NCBI GenBank assembly: GCA_947307225.1 | Contig: CAMZIL010000002.1 | Span: forward strand, 1 to 64,000 | Length of the DNA: 64,000 bases | DNA from: an uncultured Candidatus Saccharibacteria bacterium | GTDB lineage: Bacteria; Patescibacteriota; Saccharimonadia; Saccharimonadales; Saccharimonadaceae | Direction: 5' to 3' | Shown here: piece after piece, positions 17,178-25,851 of the stretch | Position numbering within the stretch: position 1 is the stretch's first letter | Layout of the letters: every line of letters starts with the position of its first letter | The notes under the pieces: model-generated | Seen by the model: only the letters and a program-made list of their open reading frames with translations | What the model was told of the DNA's origin: nothing | Database searches by the model: none | Program-made: the position numbers and the translations under genes

Positions 17178-17690
17178 ATGGCGATGACGAAGAAGCGCGT
17201 CGCAATTTGCAAGTATGCAGCTCTTCTAATTTTTATGTCCTGCGCATTGCTAGTGGGGATAAGTGCAGCGAAAATGGCAAGCACTGAAGCCATCGAGAGA
17301 AATGACGAGATTCAAGTGGCAGGTTGGAGCGTGGATGTGAGCACGACTAGCAGTGATAGTATGACGTTGGACGCGGGGGAAGGCGCGCAGACCTATGAGC
17401 TGACTGTGGCGAATAACTCCGACGTCGCTAGCGATTACGTGATAAAGGTATCCAATATACCATCTGGGGTGAAAATCGGTTTGGACATTCAGTCTGATAG
17501 CGACTTGGTAGTGCCAACTGGCGGCGAAGTAGTATTTACTAACACGAGCGGCAGTTTGGGCTATGCGGCACCAGATAATACGAGGTCGCATGTCCTGACT
17601 TTAGTAGCAGAACCAACGGCGAATATTACGCAGAGAGGTGTTAACATGTCGATAGAAGTGCGATTTGCGCAAAAGGATCCAGAGCTATGA
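17178..17690 (+). CDS. TasA/camelysin-like secreted protein (gene C)
   Basis: Signal region GISAAKMASTEAIERNDEIQVAGWSVDVS resembles gene A; beta-rich body; overlaps gene D. Confidence 0.55.
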   Translation: MAMTKKRVAICKYAALLIFMSCALLVGISAAKMASTEAIERNDEIQVAGWSVDVSTTSSDSMTLDAGEGAQTYELTVANNSDVASDYVIKVSNIPSGVKIGLDIQSDSDLVVPTGGEVVFTNTSGSLGYAAPDNTRSHVLTLVAEPTANITQRGVNMSIEVRFAQKDPEL

Positions 17691-19678
17691 GGCGGAAGTT
17701 TGCGTATCTATTGCTAGGGCTTGTAGCCACGACGGCGGTTGGCTGCTTGTGCGCTGACGAGGCGAGTGCAAAGTATGCCGAAAGCAAGAGTTTGTCCTTG
17801 ACGATTAATATCGAGAAGCATTACGAGGTTGAGTTTAGAGCTAACGGCGGTATTGGCTCGATGGCGAACCAACAGTTTACGGCCGGAGTTTCGCAGGCTT
17901 TGACGGCTAATGCATTCACGCAAGAGGGGTATCACTTTATCGGATGGAACCGCGTAGCGACTGGCGGCATGGAGGGCGATTTTTATGAAAACCAAGAGAT
18001 GATCAGTACTGACCTGACGAACATTGGCGGTGGAACCGTGGTTTTGTATGCCCAGTGGGAGAAGAATGCGATGAAGACGGTGTTCGAAATCACGGGCGCG
18101 TGCATCTTTCATGGTTATGATATACAGCAGAATACGGGCGATGGTTATATTACGGGTACAGATTGTACGTCTAACGGCACGAATTGGGCTGATGGCTCAC
18201 ATAAATATATCGATTCCGACATCAAACTCTACGATACGACGAATTATGAGAAAGACTATGAGATTGGTTTCATAATTCAGAGTTATGATCAGGCTCATCA
18301 ATATATTGAGCCGGGCGATTCTGCGAGCCAAGCTACCTTTATGAACTCGAAATACGAGAATGAAGATAGGCATTGGCCGGGTATTGTTATTCGTAAAAGT
18401 GCCGAGAAGATTGAGATTACTCAAACTATCAAAAAAGGCAACACACACGAGAAGAAGACGGGTTCTAAAGCGAGCGCGGATGGGATGAAAGTTGTGATTA
18501 CGAGGGTTGACGGCGTGGTCTATTATTCGTTTAACGATGGCCCGTTTACGGTGTTGCAAGATATGAATGGCACGTCTGACTATTTTGACGTGGATGTATG
18601 GTTTGGCGCCTCCGAAAAGAGTGACGGGACTCCGATGCGCTATATTGATGCTGCATTATCTGATATTTATATTAAGGTTGGCGAGAAGGGGTCGAATAAG
18701 CACGTAGTTAGCTTTGACGCTGGTGGCGTTGTGGCTGATCCGGATGATGTGACGGTTATCTCGACTAGAACAATCGGTAACAATTTGCCTAGTATGCCTG
18801 AATATGAAGATACTGAGGAAGGGCGTTTGTACTTCATCGGTTGGTATACTGGCGCTGACGGCACAGGCGAGAAGGTCACGGAGGATACCGTGATCGACCG
18901 CGACGTTGCGCTTTATGCATTTTGGAATGACGAAAAGATTGTATGTAGCGCAGCGGGCGAGACGGATGACACTTTGCAAGACTGCGTCAATAAGGCTGGC
19001 GCTGGCGATACGGTCACGCTTCTCGATAACATTAGGGAGCAGATAACCGTGGCAAATGGCAAAGAAATCATACTCGATTTGAATGGCCACAAATTGAGTG
19101 ATAACTCAGTGGCGGGCAAACCGGTGATTGAAAACTTCGGTAAATTGACGGTCATAAATGGTACTATCACCTCGACGCTTAGGGCAGGCGTATTGAATAA
19201 TAACTCCACGGGTGAGATGTATATCGGAAGCGATGCTCGTATTATTGCAACTGGCATTCGCCAGGCAATCTACAACAACGGCGGTAGGCTCGAAATTAGT
19301 GGCAATGCATATCTTAGCGCCGTATCGAGTGAACGTGCGACGGTCCATAACTTGGCTGGCGGTAGTTTAGTTATTAAGGGCGGTACGATTATTGCGACGA
19401 AGCAAGAGGCTGTGAAGGTTGACTCCGGCTCGCTCGTGATTGGAACTGAGGATGGAACGGCGCATAATGATACGCCAGTCATTCAGGGCGCAACCTATGG
19501 CGTGACGACTAGCGTGAATATCACGATGTATGACGGTGTTTTGAGAGGCAAAACGGCTGCCATTAACGATACGACTAAGATTGCGGAATGGGAAGACGGA
19601 GCGACGGCGGTTGGCATTGACTCAGTCGTGACCGAGACGATCGATGGCGTCGTTTATGAGGTGATATATTACCAATAG
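17687..19678 (+). CDS. Large secreted protein with two InlB-type B-repeats and C-terminal beta-helix-like repeats (gene D)
   Basis: YEVEFRANGGIGSM...GYHFIGWNRVATGG...LYAQWE and VVSFDAGGVVADPDD...LYFIGWYTGADGTG...LYAFWN; then VINGTITSTL..GVLNNNSTGEMYIGSDARI..GGRLEISGNAYL..GGSLVIKGGTI. Confidence 0.75.
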   Translation: MRRKFAYLLLGLVATTAVGCLCADEASAKYAESKSLSLTINIEKHYEVEFRANGGIGSMANQQFTAGVSQALTANAFTQEGYHFIGWNRVATGGMEGDFYENQEMISTDLTNIGGGTVVLYAQWEKNAMKTVFEITGACIFHGYDIQQNTGDGYITGTDCTSNGTNWADGSHKYIDSDIKLYDTTNYEKDYEIGFIIQSYDQAHQYIEPGDSASQATFMNSKYENEDRHWPGIVIRKSAEKIEITQTIKKGNTHEKKTGSKASADGMKVVITRVDGVVYYSFNDGPFTVLQDMNGTSDYFDVDVWFGASEKSDGTPMRYIDAALSDIYIKVGEKGSNKHVVSFDAGGVVADPDDVTVISTRTIGNNLPSMPEYEDTEEGRLYFIGWYTGADGTGEKVTEDTVIDRDVALYAFWNDEKIVCSAAGETDDTLQDCVNKAGAGDTVTLLDNIREQITVANGKEIILDLNGHKLSDNSVAGKPVIENFGKLTVINGTITSTLRAGVLNNNSTGEMYIGSDARIIATGIRQAIYNNGGRLEISGNAYLSAVSSERATVHNLAGGSLVIKGGTIIATKQEAVKVDSGSLVIGTEDGTAHNDTPVIQGATYGVTTSVNITMYDGVLRGKTAAINDTTKIAEWEDGATAVGIDSVVTETIDGVVYEVIYYQ

Positions 19679-19711
19679 CATAATGATCTGGTTGTGCTAA
19701 TATAGATATAT

Positions 19712-20962
19712 ATGAGTGTGGTATTAGGTATTGTTGTTGGTCTATTAATCTTAATGCTCTTAGTGGTGGGGCACGAATTTGGCCATTTCATTGCTGCTAG
19801 GCGTAATGGCGTAGAAGTAGAAGAATTTGGCATTTGTTTCCCGCCGCGCGCGCTTGCTTGGCGCAAGGTGAACGGTAAATGGCGTCGCTTGAAAAAGTCT
19901 GAGTGGAAACGCCCACCTGGTGAGGGCTTGATCATTTCGCTAAACTGGTTGCCGATTGGCGGTTTTTGCCAGATGAAAGGCGAGAGTGATGCGGAACGCT
20001 CGAAGGGTAGTTTTGGCGCGTCGTCATTCTGGTCAAAGACGAAGATTCTCTTTGCTGGCGTGACAATGAACTGGTTGATGGCAATTGTCGTCTTTACGGT
20101 GTTGGCCTGGATCGGCATGCCACATTTTCTAGAGGGGCAATTCGAGATGCCTGGCGATACGCAGACTATCGTTGAGGCGCCGGTTACAATTGGCGAAGTA
20201 AAGGATGGCAGCCCAGCCGACAAGGCGAGACTGCGCGAGGGTGATGTCGTAATGCAAATGCGCTCTCTGGGCTGCTCAGACGGCTCCTGTGAGCTTCCTG
20301 ACGGCGAGAGGCGTATCATTAATACTACGGAAGATTTGCTTTCGTTTGACGAGAAATACGCGGGTGAGACGATTTATATGACCTATCAGCGTGGCGATGA
20401 GATTAGCATGGTCGAAATAAAGCTGAATGGTTCCGATGCGGAGTATATTCTTGGCGCTGGTATATCCGGCAAGGCAATTTATCGCAGCACTTGGAGTGCG
20501 CCGATTGTTGGCTTTATGACAACGGCCCAGATTACGGGCGAGACCTTTAAGGGTGTCGGTCAGTTAATTTGGAATTTGGTCTCGGGCGTGGTCCGTCAGT
20601 TGAACTTCTTTGATCAGAGTGCAAGGGAGAGCGGCGCAGAGGCCGTTAAGGCAGCTGGCGATTCGGTTAGCGGCCCAGTTGGTATTATTGGCGTGCTATT
20701 TCCAAGCGTGCTTTCGAGTGGTATCGGTAATTTACTGTTTTTGACTGGTTTAATTTCGGTCTCGCTAGCAGTAATGAATGTTTTGCCGATTCCGGCACTC
20801 GATGGCGGTCGCTGGCTATTAATCCTTATCTTTAGACTGAGGAAGAAAGAGCTGACGAAAGAGAGAGAAGAAAAGATAGTCGGTAGGGCATTCTTGGCTT
20901 TGCTATTGATTGTGGCGGTAGTGACAGTGCTCGATATCGTAAGGATGATGAGCAATGGTTAA
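19712..20962 (+). CDS. rseP: RseP-like site-2 metalloprotease (M50)
   Basis: VGHEFGHFIAARRNGVEVEEFGICFPPR (HExxH), PDZ-like segment, NVLPIPALDGGRWLL. Confidence 0.9.
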   Translation: MSVVLGIVVGLLILMLLVVGHEFGHFIAARRNGVEVEEFGICFPPRALAWRKVNGKWRRLKKSEWKRPPGEGLIISLNWLPIGGFCQMKGESDAERSKGSFGASSFWSKTKILFAGVTMNWLMAIVVFTVLAWIGMPHFLEGQFEMPGDTQTIVEAPVTIGEVKDGSPADKARLREGDVVMQMRSLGCSDGSCELPDGERRIINTTEDLLSFDEKYAGETIYMTYQRGDEISMVEIKLNGSDAEYILGAGISGKAIYRSTWSAPIVGFMTTAQITGETFKGVGQLIWNLVSGVVRQLNFFDQSARESGAEAVKAAGDSVSGPVGIIGVLFPSVLSSGIGNLLFLTGLISVSLAVMNVLPIPALDGGRWLLILIFRLRKKELTKEREEKIVGRAFLALLLIVAVVTVLDIVRMMSNG

Positions 20963-21755
20963 TAAAAAGGTATCTACGCCGAAGGCAATTACTCCTCGCG
21001 GCCGTTTTTCTGAGCTTCGCGAAAAAGCAGAAAAGCTGTCGAAGAAGAGTAAAGGCTGGAAAGCATTCTTTATTGGCCTATATGGGGTCTGTTTGGCGGC
21101 ATGGGTTGCATTGGTGTTCTTTGTTATTCAATATGTGGTCGCCTTTCTCTTTGTGAAACTTTTACCAAAGTCGGTTCTCGGCACTAACGCCATCAATTCT
21201 ATTTATCAGGTGGTCGCCTATGCGTTGGCGTTGTTCGTGATTATCTTTGTGCCATGGAAGGTATTAAAGCGAAAAACGACGCGCGACGAACTCGGTATGC
21301 GCGGTTTGCCGACTTGGACGGATGTCCTTTTGGCGCCGATTGGTTTTATCGTAACCCTATTCCTCGGTGGCGCATTGACCTATATTATGATGGCATTTTT
21401 GCCAGAGATTAATTGGCAACAGGCACAGGAGGTGGGGTATCACGGTTTATATCGAGCAAGCGATTTCGCAGCGGCGTTTATTTGTCTGGTAGTCTTGGCG
21501 CCTCTTTGCGAAGAGATAATCTTCCGTGGGTGGCTATACGGCAAGCTTCGCTTTAGAATGCCGGCTGTACCGGCAATATTGATCACTTCGGTGCTATTCG
21601 GTCTCGTTCACGGTCAGTGGAATGTTGGCGTGACGGTCTTTGCGATGAGTCTAGGTATGTGCGTGATGCGCGAGTTGACTGGTACGATTTGGTCTGGCGT
21701 TTTGCTTCATATGATCAAGAACGGTATCGCGTTCTACTTCTTATTCGTCGTATAA
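20955..21755 (+). CDS. CPBP family intramembrane protease
   Basis: APLCEEIIFRGWLYGKLR and FGLVHG..N motifs, multi-TM. Confidence 0.8.
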   Translation: MVNKKVSTPKAITPRGRFSELREKAEKLSKKSKGWKAFFIGLYGVCLAAWVALVFFVIQYVVAFLFVKLLPKSVLGTNAINSIYQVVAYALALFVIIFVPWKVLKRKTTRDELGMRGLPTWTDVLLAPIGFIVTLFLGGALTYIMMAFLPEINWQQAQEVGYHGLYRASDFAAAFICLVVLAPLCEEIIFRGWLYGKLRFRMPAVPAILITSVLFGLVHGQWNVGVTVFAMSLGMCVMRELTGTIWSGVLLHMIKNGIAFYFLFVV

Positions 21756-21762
21756 TTAGAGT

Positions 21763-22611
21763 ATGCCGGAGTTACCTGAGGTAGAGACTATCAAGCGAGG
21801 GCTTGAGAAGTGTATTGTTGGTAAGACCATTTTGAAGGTGCATATTTTGTGCGAGAAAAGTTTCCGCGGTAAGCCGGAACTAATTGAGGGGCAAGAAATA
21901 ATTGGGATCGACCGATGCGGAAAGGCATTATTGATTCGGCTGAAAAATAAGCTGACGATAATGGTCCACTTACGCATGACGGGGCAGATGATCCATGACG
22001 GACTGGAACGTTTCGCCGCTGGGCATCCAGACGAAAGTTTTCGCGAGGAGATGCCAGGTCGTTTTACGCGGATATATGCGGATCTTAGTGATGGAACGCA
22101 TCTGTATTTTAATGATTTGCGTAAGTTTGGTTTTTGGTCAGTTATGGACGAATTGGCGCTAGCGACAGATAAGTTTTTGACGAGTCTTGGTCCAGAGCCG
22201 TGGGACATGAAGGCGGAAGATTTTAGGGCTATGTTAGAGCGGCATCAAAATTCTCCGGTAAAGGCGGTGATTTTGGATCAACATAATATTGCCGGCGTCG
22301 GAAATATTTACGCCGACGAGGGTTGTTTCTATGCCGGAATTTTGCCGTGGCGAAAGTGCGGAGATTTGACGCGCGCGGATGCAGATAAACTGCTGGAGGG
22401 GCTTTGCAAAGTGATGCAGGCTTCGATCGACAGCGGCGGTTCGACGATGAAAGATTACGTGAAGGCGGATGGTACGCGGGGGAACTATCTCGAAAAGTTC
22501 GCGCAGGTATTTCGTCGCGAGGGGCAGGAGTGTCCGCGTTGCGGTGGTGAGATCTTAAAAACGCGCACGGCTGGTCGTGGTACGCATTATTGTGGAGGAT
22601 GTCAGAAATGA
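21763..22611 (+). CDS. mutM: Formamidopyrimidine-DNA glycosylase
   Basis: MPELPEVETIKRGLEK, VGNIYADEGCFYAGILP, C-terminal zinc finger CPRCGGEILKTRTAGRGTHYCGGCQ. Confidence 0.95.
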   Translation: MPELPEVETIKRGLEKCIVGKTILKVHILCEKSFRGKPELIEGQEIIGIDRCGKALLIRLKNKLTIMVHLRMTGQMIHDGLERFAAGHPDESFREEMPGRFTRIYADLSDGTHLYFNDLRKFGFWSVMDELALATDKFLTSLGPEPWDMKAEDFRAMLERHQNSPVKAVILDQHNIAGVGNIYADEGCFYAGILPWRKCGDLTRADADKLLEGLCKVMQASIDSGGSTMKDYVKADGTRGNYLEKFAQVFRREGQECPRCGGEILKTRTAGRGTHYCGGCQK

Positions 22612-23222
22612 TCAGGGTTTTTTATGGCGAAGATCGTATTCTTGCGCGTAAGATGATTGATAGACAATTGGGCGCCGACTATGAGGTAATTGAGGCGGAA
22701 TCACTGCAGGCGGACGATATGGCGTCAGTATTTCTTGGCGTGTCGTTGTTTGGCGATGCTCGCTCTATCCTAGTGAAAGATTTATCGGCAAATAAAGACT
22801 GTTGGGATATTTTGCCAAAATTCGTGGACGACTGTACGCACAATATTGTGCTTTGGGAGTCGAAATTGGATAAACGCTCTGCGACGTATAAAACTTTGAG
22901 CAAAAATAAGAGCGTTGAATTTAAAGAATTTAAGCTTGCTGAAGATCCGAACAAAAAATTAGTTTTTGATGTCCTGGATACTGCGTTGCGTGGCGATGGC
23001 GCTGGAGCGGTAAAAATGTGCGAAAAAATAGAGGCGACGAACGATCCATATATGTTTGTTGGCTTGATGGTGACGCAGTTGGTGAAGAAATTGCAGATAA
23101 ATAATCCGAGGGCAGCAAATGCGCTTAAAATACTTGCGCAAGCGGACGTCGATATGAAGACGACTGGCCTAGAGCCGTGGACGATCGTGAAGATGGCGCT
23201 GCTGAAAATGTCCTCTCTGTAG
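22608..23222 (+). CDS. holA: DNA polymerase III delta subunit-like (short)
   Basis: RVFYGEDRILARKMIDRQL, SLFGDARSILVKDLS, MFVGLMVTQLVKKLQI, DMKTTGLEPWTIVKMALLKM; only about 204 aa. Confidence 0.7.
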   Translation: MIRVFYGEDRILARKMIDRQLGADYEVIEAESLQADDMASVFLGVSLFGDARSILVKDLSANKDCWDILPKFVDDCTHNIVLWESKLDKRSATYKTLSKNKSVEFKEFKLAEDPNKKLVFDVLDTALRGDGAGAVKMCEKIEATNDPYMFVGLMVTQLVKKLQINNPRAANALKILAQADVDMKTTGLEPWTIVKMALLKMSSL

Positions 23223-23273
23223 TCTAGAGCCAGTTTCTCTGACCATGCGGCGGTAAGCGTAGATATTGAGATA

Positions 23274-23306
23274 TAAAAAATCTCCTCGTAATGAGGAGAT
23301 TTTTTG
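23274..23306. terminator. Bidirectional terminator between holA-like gene and rpmA
   Basis: AAAAAATCTCCTCgtaatGAGGAGATTTTTT. Confidence 0.8.
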
Positions 23307-23317
23307 ATGTTGCCAAA

Positions 23318-23596
23318 TTAAGCAGCGTGAACTTCGACGCGGGTGCGGCGAACGCTCTTGCCAGAGAAGTGGCTCTTCTTGGTCTTTACGAAGACGACCT
23401 TGCCATCGATGGCAGCATGAATCGTGAAATTGCGGCTCATGAAGGTGCCTGGGCCTGCGAGCTTGGTTGCGCCGGTTTGGCGAACGAGAACTTCACCAGT
23501 CTTTACAGTTTGGCCACCAAAGCGCTTGACGCCGAGGCGTTGGCCAGCATTGTTGTGGATGTTTTTACTGGTACCACCAGCTTTGACATGTGACAT
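23318..23596 (-). CDS. rpmA: 50S ribosomal protein bL27
   Basis: MSHVKAGGTSKNIHNNAGQRLGVKRFGGQTVKTGEVLVRQTG. Confidence 0.88.
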   Translation of the reverse strand: MSHVKAGGTSKNIHNNAGQRLGVKRFGGQTVKTGEVLVRQTGATKLAGPGTFMSRNFTIHAAIDGKVVFVKTKKSHFSGKSVRRTRVEVHAA

Positions 23597-23599
23597 ACT

Positions 23600-24715
23600 T
23601 TACTTTTTCCTTAATACTATTATTTGACGCGCAACGATTTGGCCCTCTCTGTAGTACAAGAGGTCGTCAGAAGTCGCGTATCGATACTTTGTTAGATTAT
23701 ACCCAAGGTTATCTAATCTGTCAAGAATATCCAGGCCGGAATATTTGCCGTTTGGACGGAGCCAGGCCGGGATGGCAAGAGCGATACCGGTGCCGCTTTT
23801 GATTTGCGGAGCGAGGTTCTTGAGAAATGCGGTTAGGAGAGCTTCAGAATTCTCCTTTTCGGTGCGGAATTTGATCTCGACCGGAGGCTGAGACATTGGA
23901 TGTCCGAGATAAATCTCGCTAGCGATGAAGTCTGGCGCCGGTTTCCACTGGTGCGAGGTAGCGTCGCCTGTCTCGAGCTGCGGTTTTGCCATGATGTCGG
24001 AATAACGACCGGCGAGCCAAGAGAGGTTGCGCTCGGAATAATCGATCATCTTTTCAGAAAGGTCAGTTCCATAAATGGAGTAGCCCATAAGAGAAGCTTC
24101 TTGCAAGACAACTCCGGTGCCGCAGAATGGGTCGAGCAGACGTCCTTCGCTGGCGCCTTCGGTTGCGAGGTTGATGAGGATTTGCGCGAGCTTTGGCGGT
24201 AACATGCCGACGAAAGCATCGCGGGCAGGGCGAGCCTGATCGCGCTTGGCATAGGCAGTGATGTTTTGCGTGCCGATAGATGTGGCGAATTGGTCGCCAA
24301 ATTTGATGAGTTCAATGTGGTTCAACTTTTCGCCAAGCTGGTTGTGATGCGCGGTGGCGCTAGAGATGATGGCGGACTTACCTGGAATTAGACGGACGTT
24401 ACGGCCGTGGCGCTTGAGCATGTTTTTGTACTTTAGGGCCAGATCCCAGGCGGATTTCTGGTTGGCTTTGGTGGAATAATCGCTGACACCAAGAGTGATT
24501 TTGCCCTCTGGCAACTTGCCCAGATAGTCTGTCGGTGATTCGTCGAGAATTTTTGCGACTTTGATTGAACCGCCGAGACGGTTGATGTCTACATATTTTG
24601 CGGTAACGACTGCTAGATTTGGTGCGACTTGTTTGACCTTGCTGGATGAAAAAAGTGCCTCTAGTTCTGCGAGGGATATTTTCGTTTCACGGCCGAGTAC
24701 AACAAGATACTGCAT
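23600..24715 (-). CDS. TRM11-like RNA methyltransferase family protein
   Basis: SAM motif GRLLDPFCGTGVVLQEASLMGYSIYGTDLSEKMIDYSERNL; THUMP-like N-terminal region. Confidence 0.7.
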   Translation of the reverse strand: MQYLVVLGRETKISLAELEALFSSSKVKQVAPNLAVVTAKYVDINRLGGSIKVAKILDESPTDYLGKLPEGKITLGVSDYSTKANQKSAWDLALKYKNMLKRHGRNVRLIPGKSAIISSATAHHNQLGEKLNHIELIKFGDQFATSIGTQNITAYAKRDQARPARDAFVGMLPPKLAQILINLATEGASEGRLLDPFCGTGVVLQEASLMGYSIYGTDLSEKMIDYSERNLSWLAGRYSDIMAKPQLETGDATSHQWKPAPDFIASEIYLGHPMSQPPVEIKFRTEKENSEALLTAFLKNLAPQIKSGTGIALAIPAWLRPNGKYSGLDILDRLDNLGYNLTKYRYATSDDLLYYREGQIVARQIIVLRKK

Positions 24716-24765
24716 ACCCTTAAATTATACCGAAAACGGCCCGAAAATGGTATACTAAAAAGGCT

Positions 24766-25851
24766 ATGTTAAAGAAGGTCTTAAGTGTAATTACGTTGGC
24801 TTTGGTTGCCTTTATTGGCTACCAGGCTTTTTCCGGGGAAGTTGAATTAAATGGCCAGATGATGCCGATGTGGGATGCATTATGCTACTCGTTCCAACAT
24901 CTCAATCCGTGGATTTTATTGCTCTTAATACCGGAGCAGATCTTGATGTATTATGCGGCGGGACAGATTTACTTCGCATTCCTAAAACAGCGTAAAAATT
25001 TCAAGATGACACAGGCGAAGTTGACGCGTATATCTTTGGAAATTAACTTCGTTAACCACGCTTTGCCGAGTGGTGGCGCGAGCGGTTTAGCCTATCTCGT
25101 TTGGCGCCTAAAGGATATTGGCGTAACGGCAGGGCAGATTAGCTTCGTTCATATTTTGCGTTACGGTATCTGTGCGCTAGCTAATACGCTCCAGACCTTC
25201 ATCGCTATCGCAATCGTGTTAATCGCCGGCTGCGTCTTGCCGGGCAAGCATTGGACTTTGGGGCTTGCAGCGCTCGTTGCGCTAGGCATTCAGACCGTGA
25301 TTTTGACGGTATGGCTAATTGTACGCAAGCAGAAAAATATTGATTGGCTATCAGATAAGGCGACGAAGTTTGTGAACGGAATCGTGCGCAAACTTACGCG
25401 CGGCAAAAAGCGCAAATATCTCAAAGAGGACAGCGTTTCGAATTTCTTTGGCGATTTGCGTGGCGACTATTTGACGCTTAAAAAGAATAAGAAAATCTTG
25501 TGGAAGCCAACAATTTGGGGTGCGTTTTATTCCTTCCTTGAGCTTGCAACTTATTGGGTGGTAGCGTGCTCTTTGGGTCATCCGGAAGTATTACCTCAGA
25601 TCATGATTGCTGAGGGCGTGGCGAGCGTAGTTGGTACGGTGATGGTGACGCCAGGTGGCCTCGGTGGCTATGAAGGTGCAATGGTGCTCATTATGGTCGC
25701 AACCGGCGTTGATCCTTCGACGGCTATGATTACGGTTATCGTAACTCGTATCTGCGTGTTGCTCGGTACGATTGTTAGCGGTTGGGGCTTCTACCAGCAG
25801 GCATTGATGAGCCGCGACGATAAGTTTAGGGTCGAAAAAGATGGAAAATAA
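24766..25851 (+). CDS. Lysylphosphatidylglycerol synthase TM region/UPF0104 family membrane protein
   Basis: LPSGGASGLAYLVWRLKDIG, VTPGGLGGYEGAMVLIMVATGV, multi-TM. Confidence 0.75.
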   Translation: MLKKVLSVITLALVAFIGYQAFSGEVELNGQMMPMWDALCYSFQHLNPWILLLLIPEQILMYYAAGQIYFAFLKQRKNFKMTQAKLTRISLEINFVNHALPSGGASGLAYLVWRLKDIGVTAGQISFVHILRYGICALANTLQTFIAIAIVLIAGCVLPGKHWTLGLAALVALGIQTVILTVWLIVRKQKNIDWLSDKATKFVNGIVRKLTRGKKRKYLKEDSVSNFFGDLRGDYLTLKKNKKILWKPTIWGAFYSFLELATYWVVACSLGHPEVLPQIMIAEGVASVVGTVMVTPGGLGGYEGAMVLIMVATGVDPSTAMITVIVTRICVLLGTIVSGWGFYQQALMSRDDKFRVEKDGK

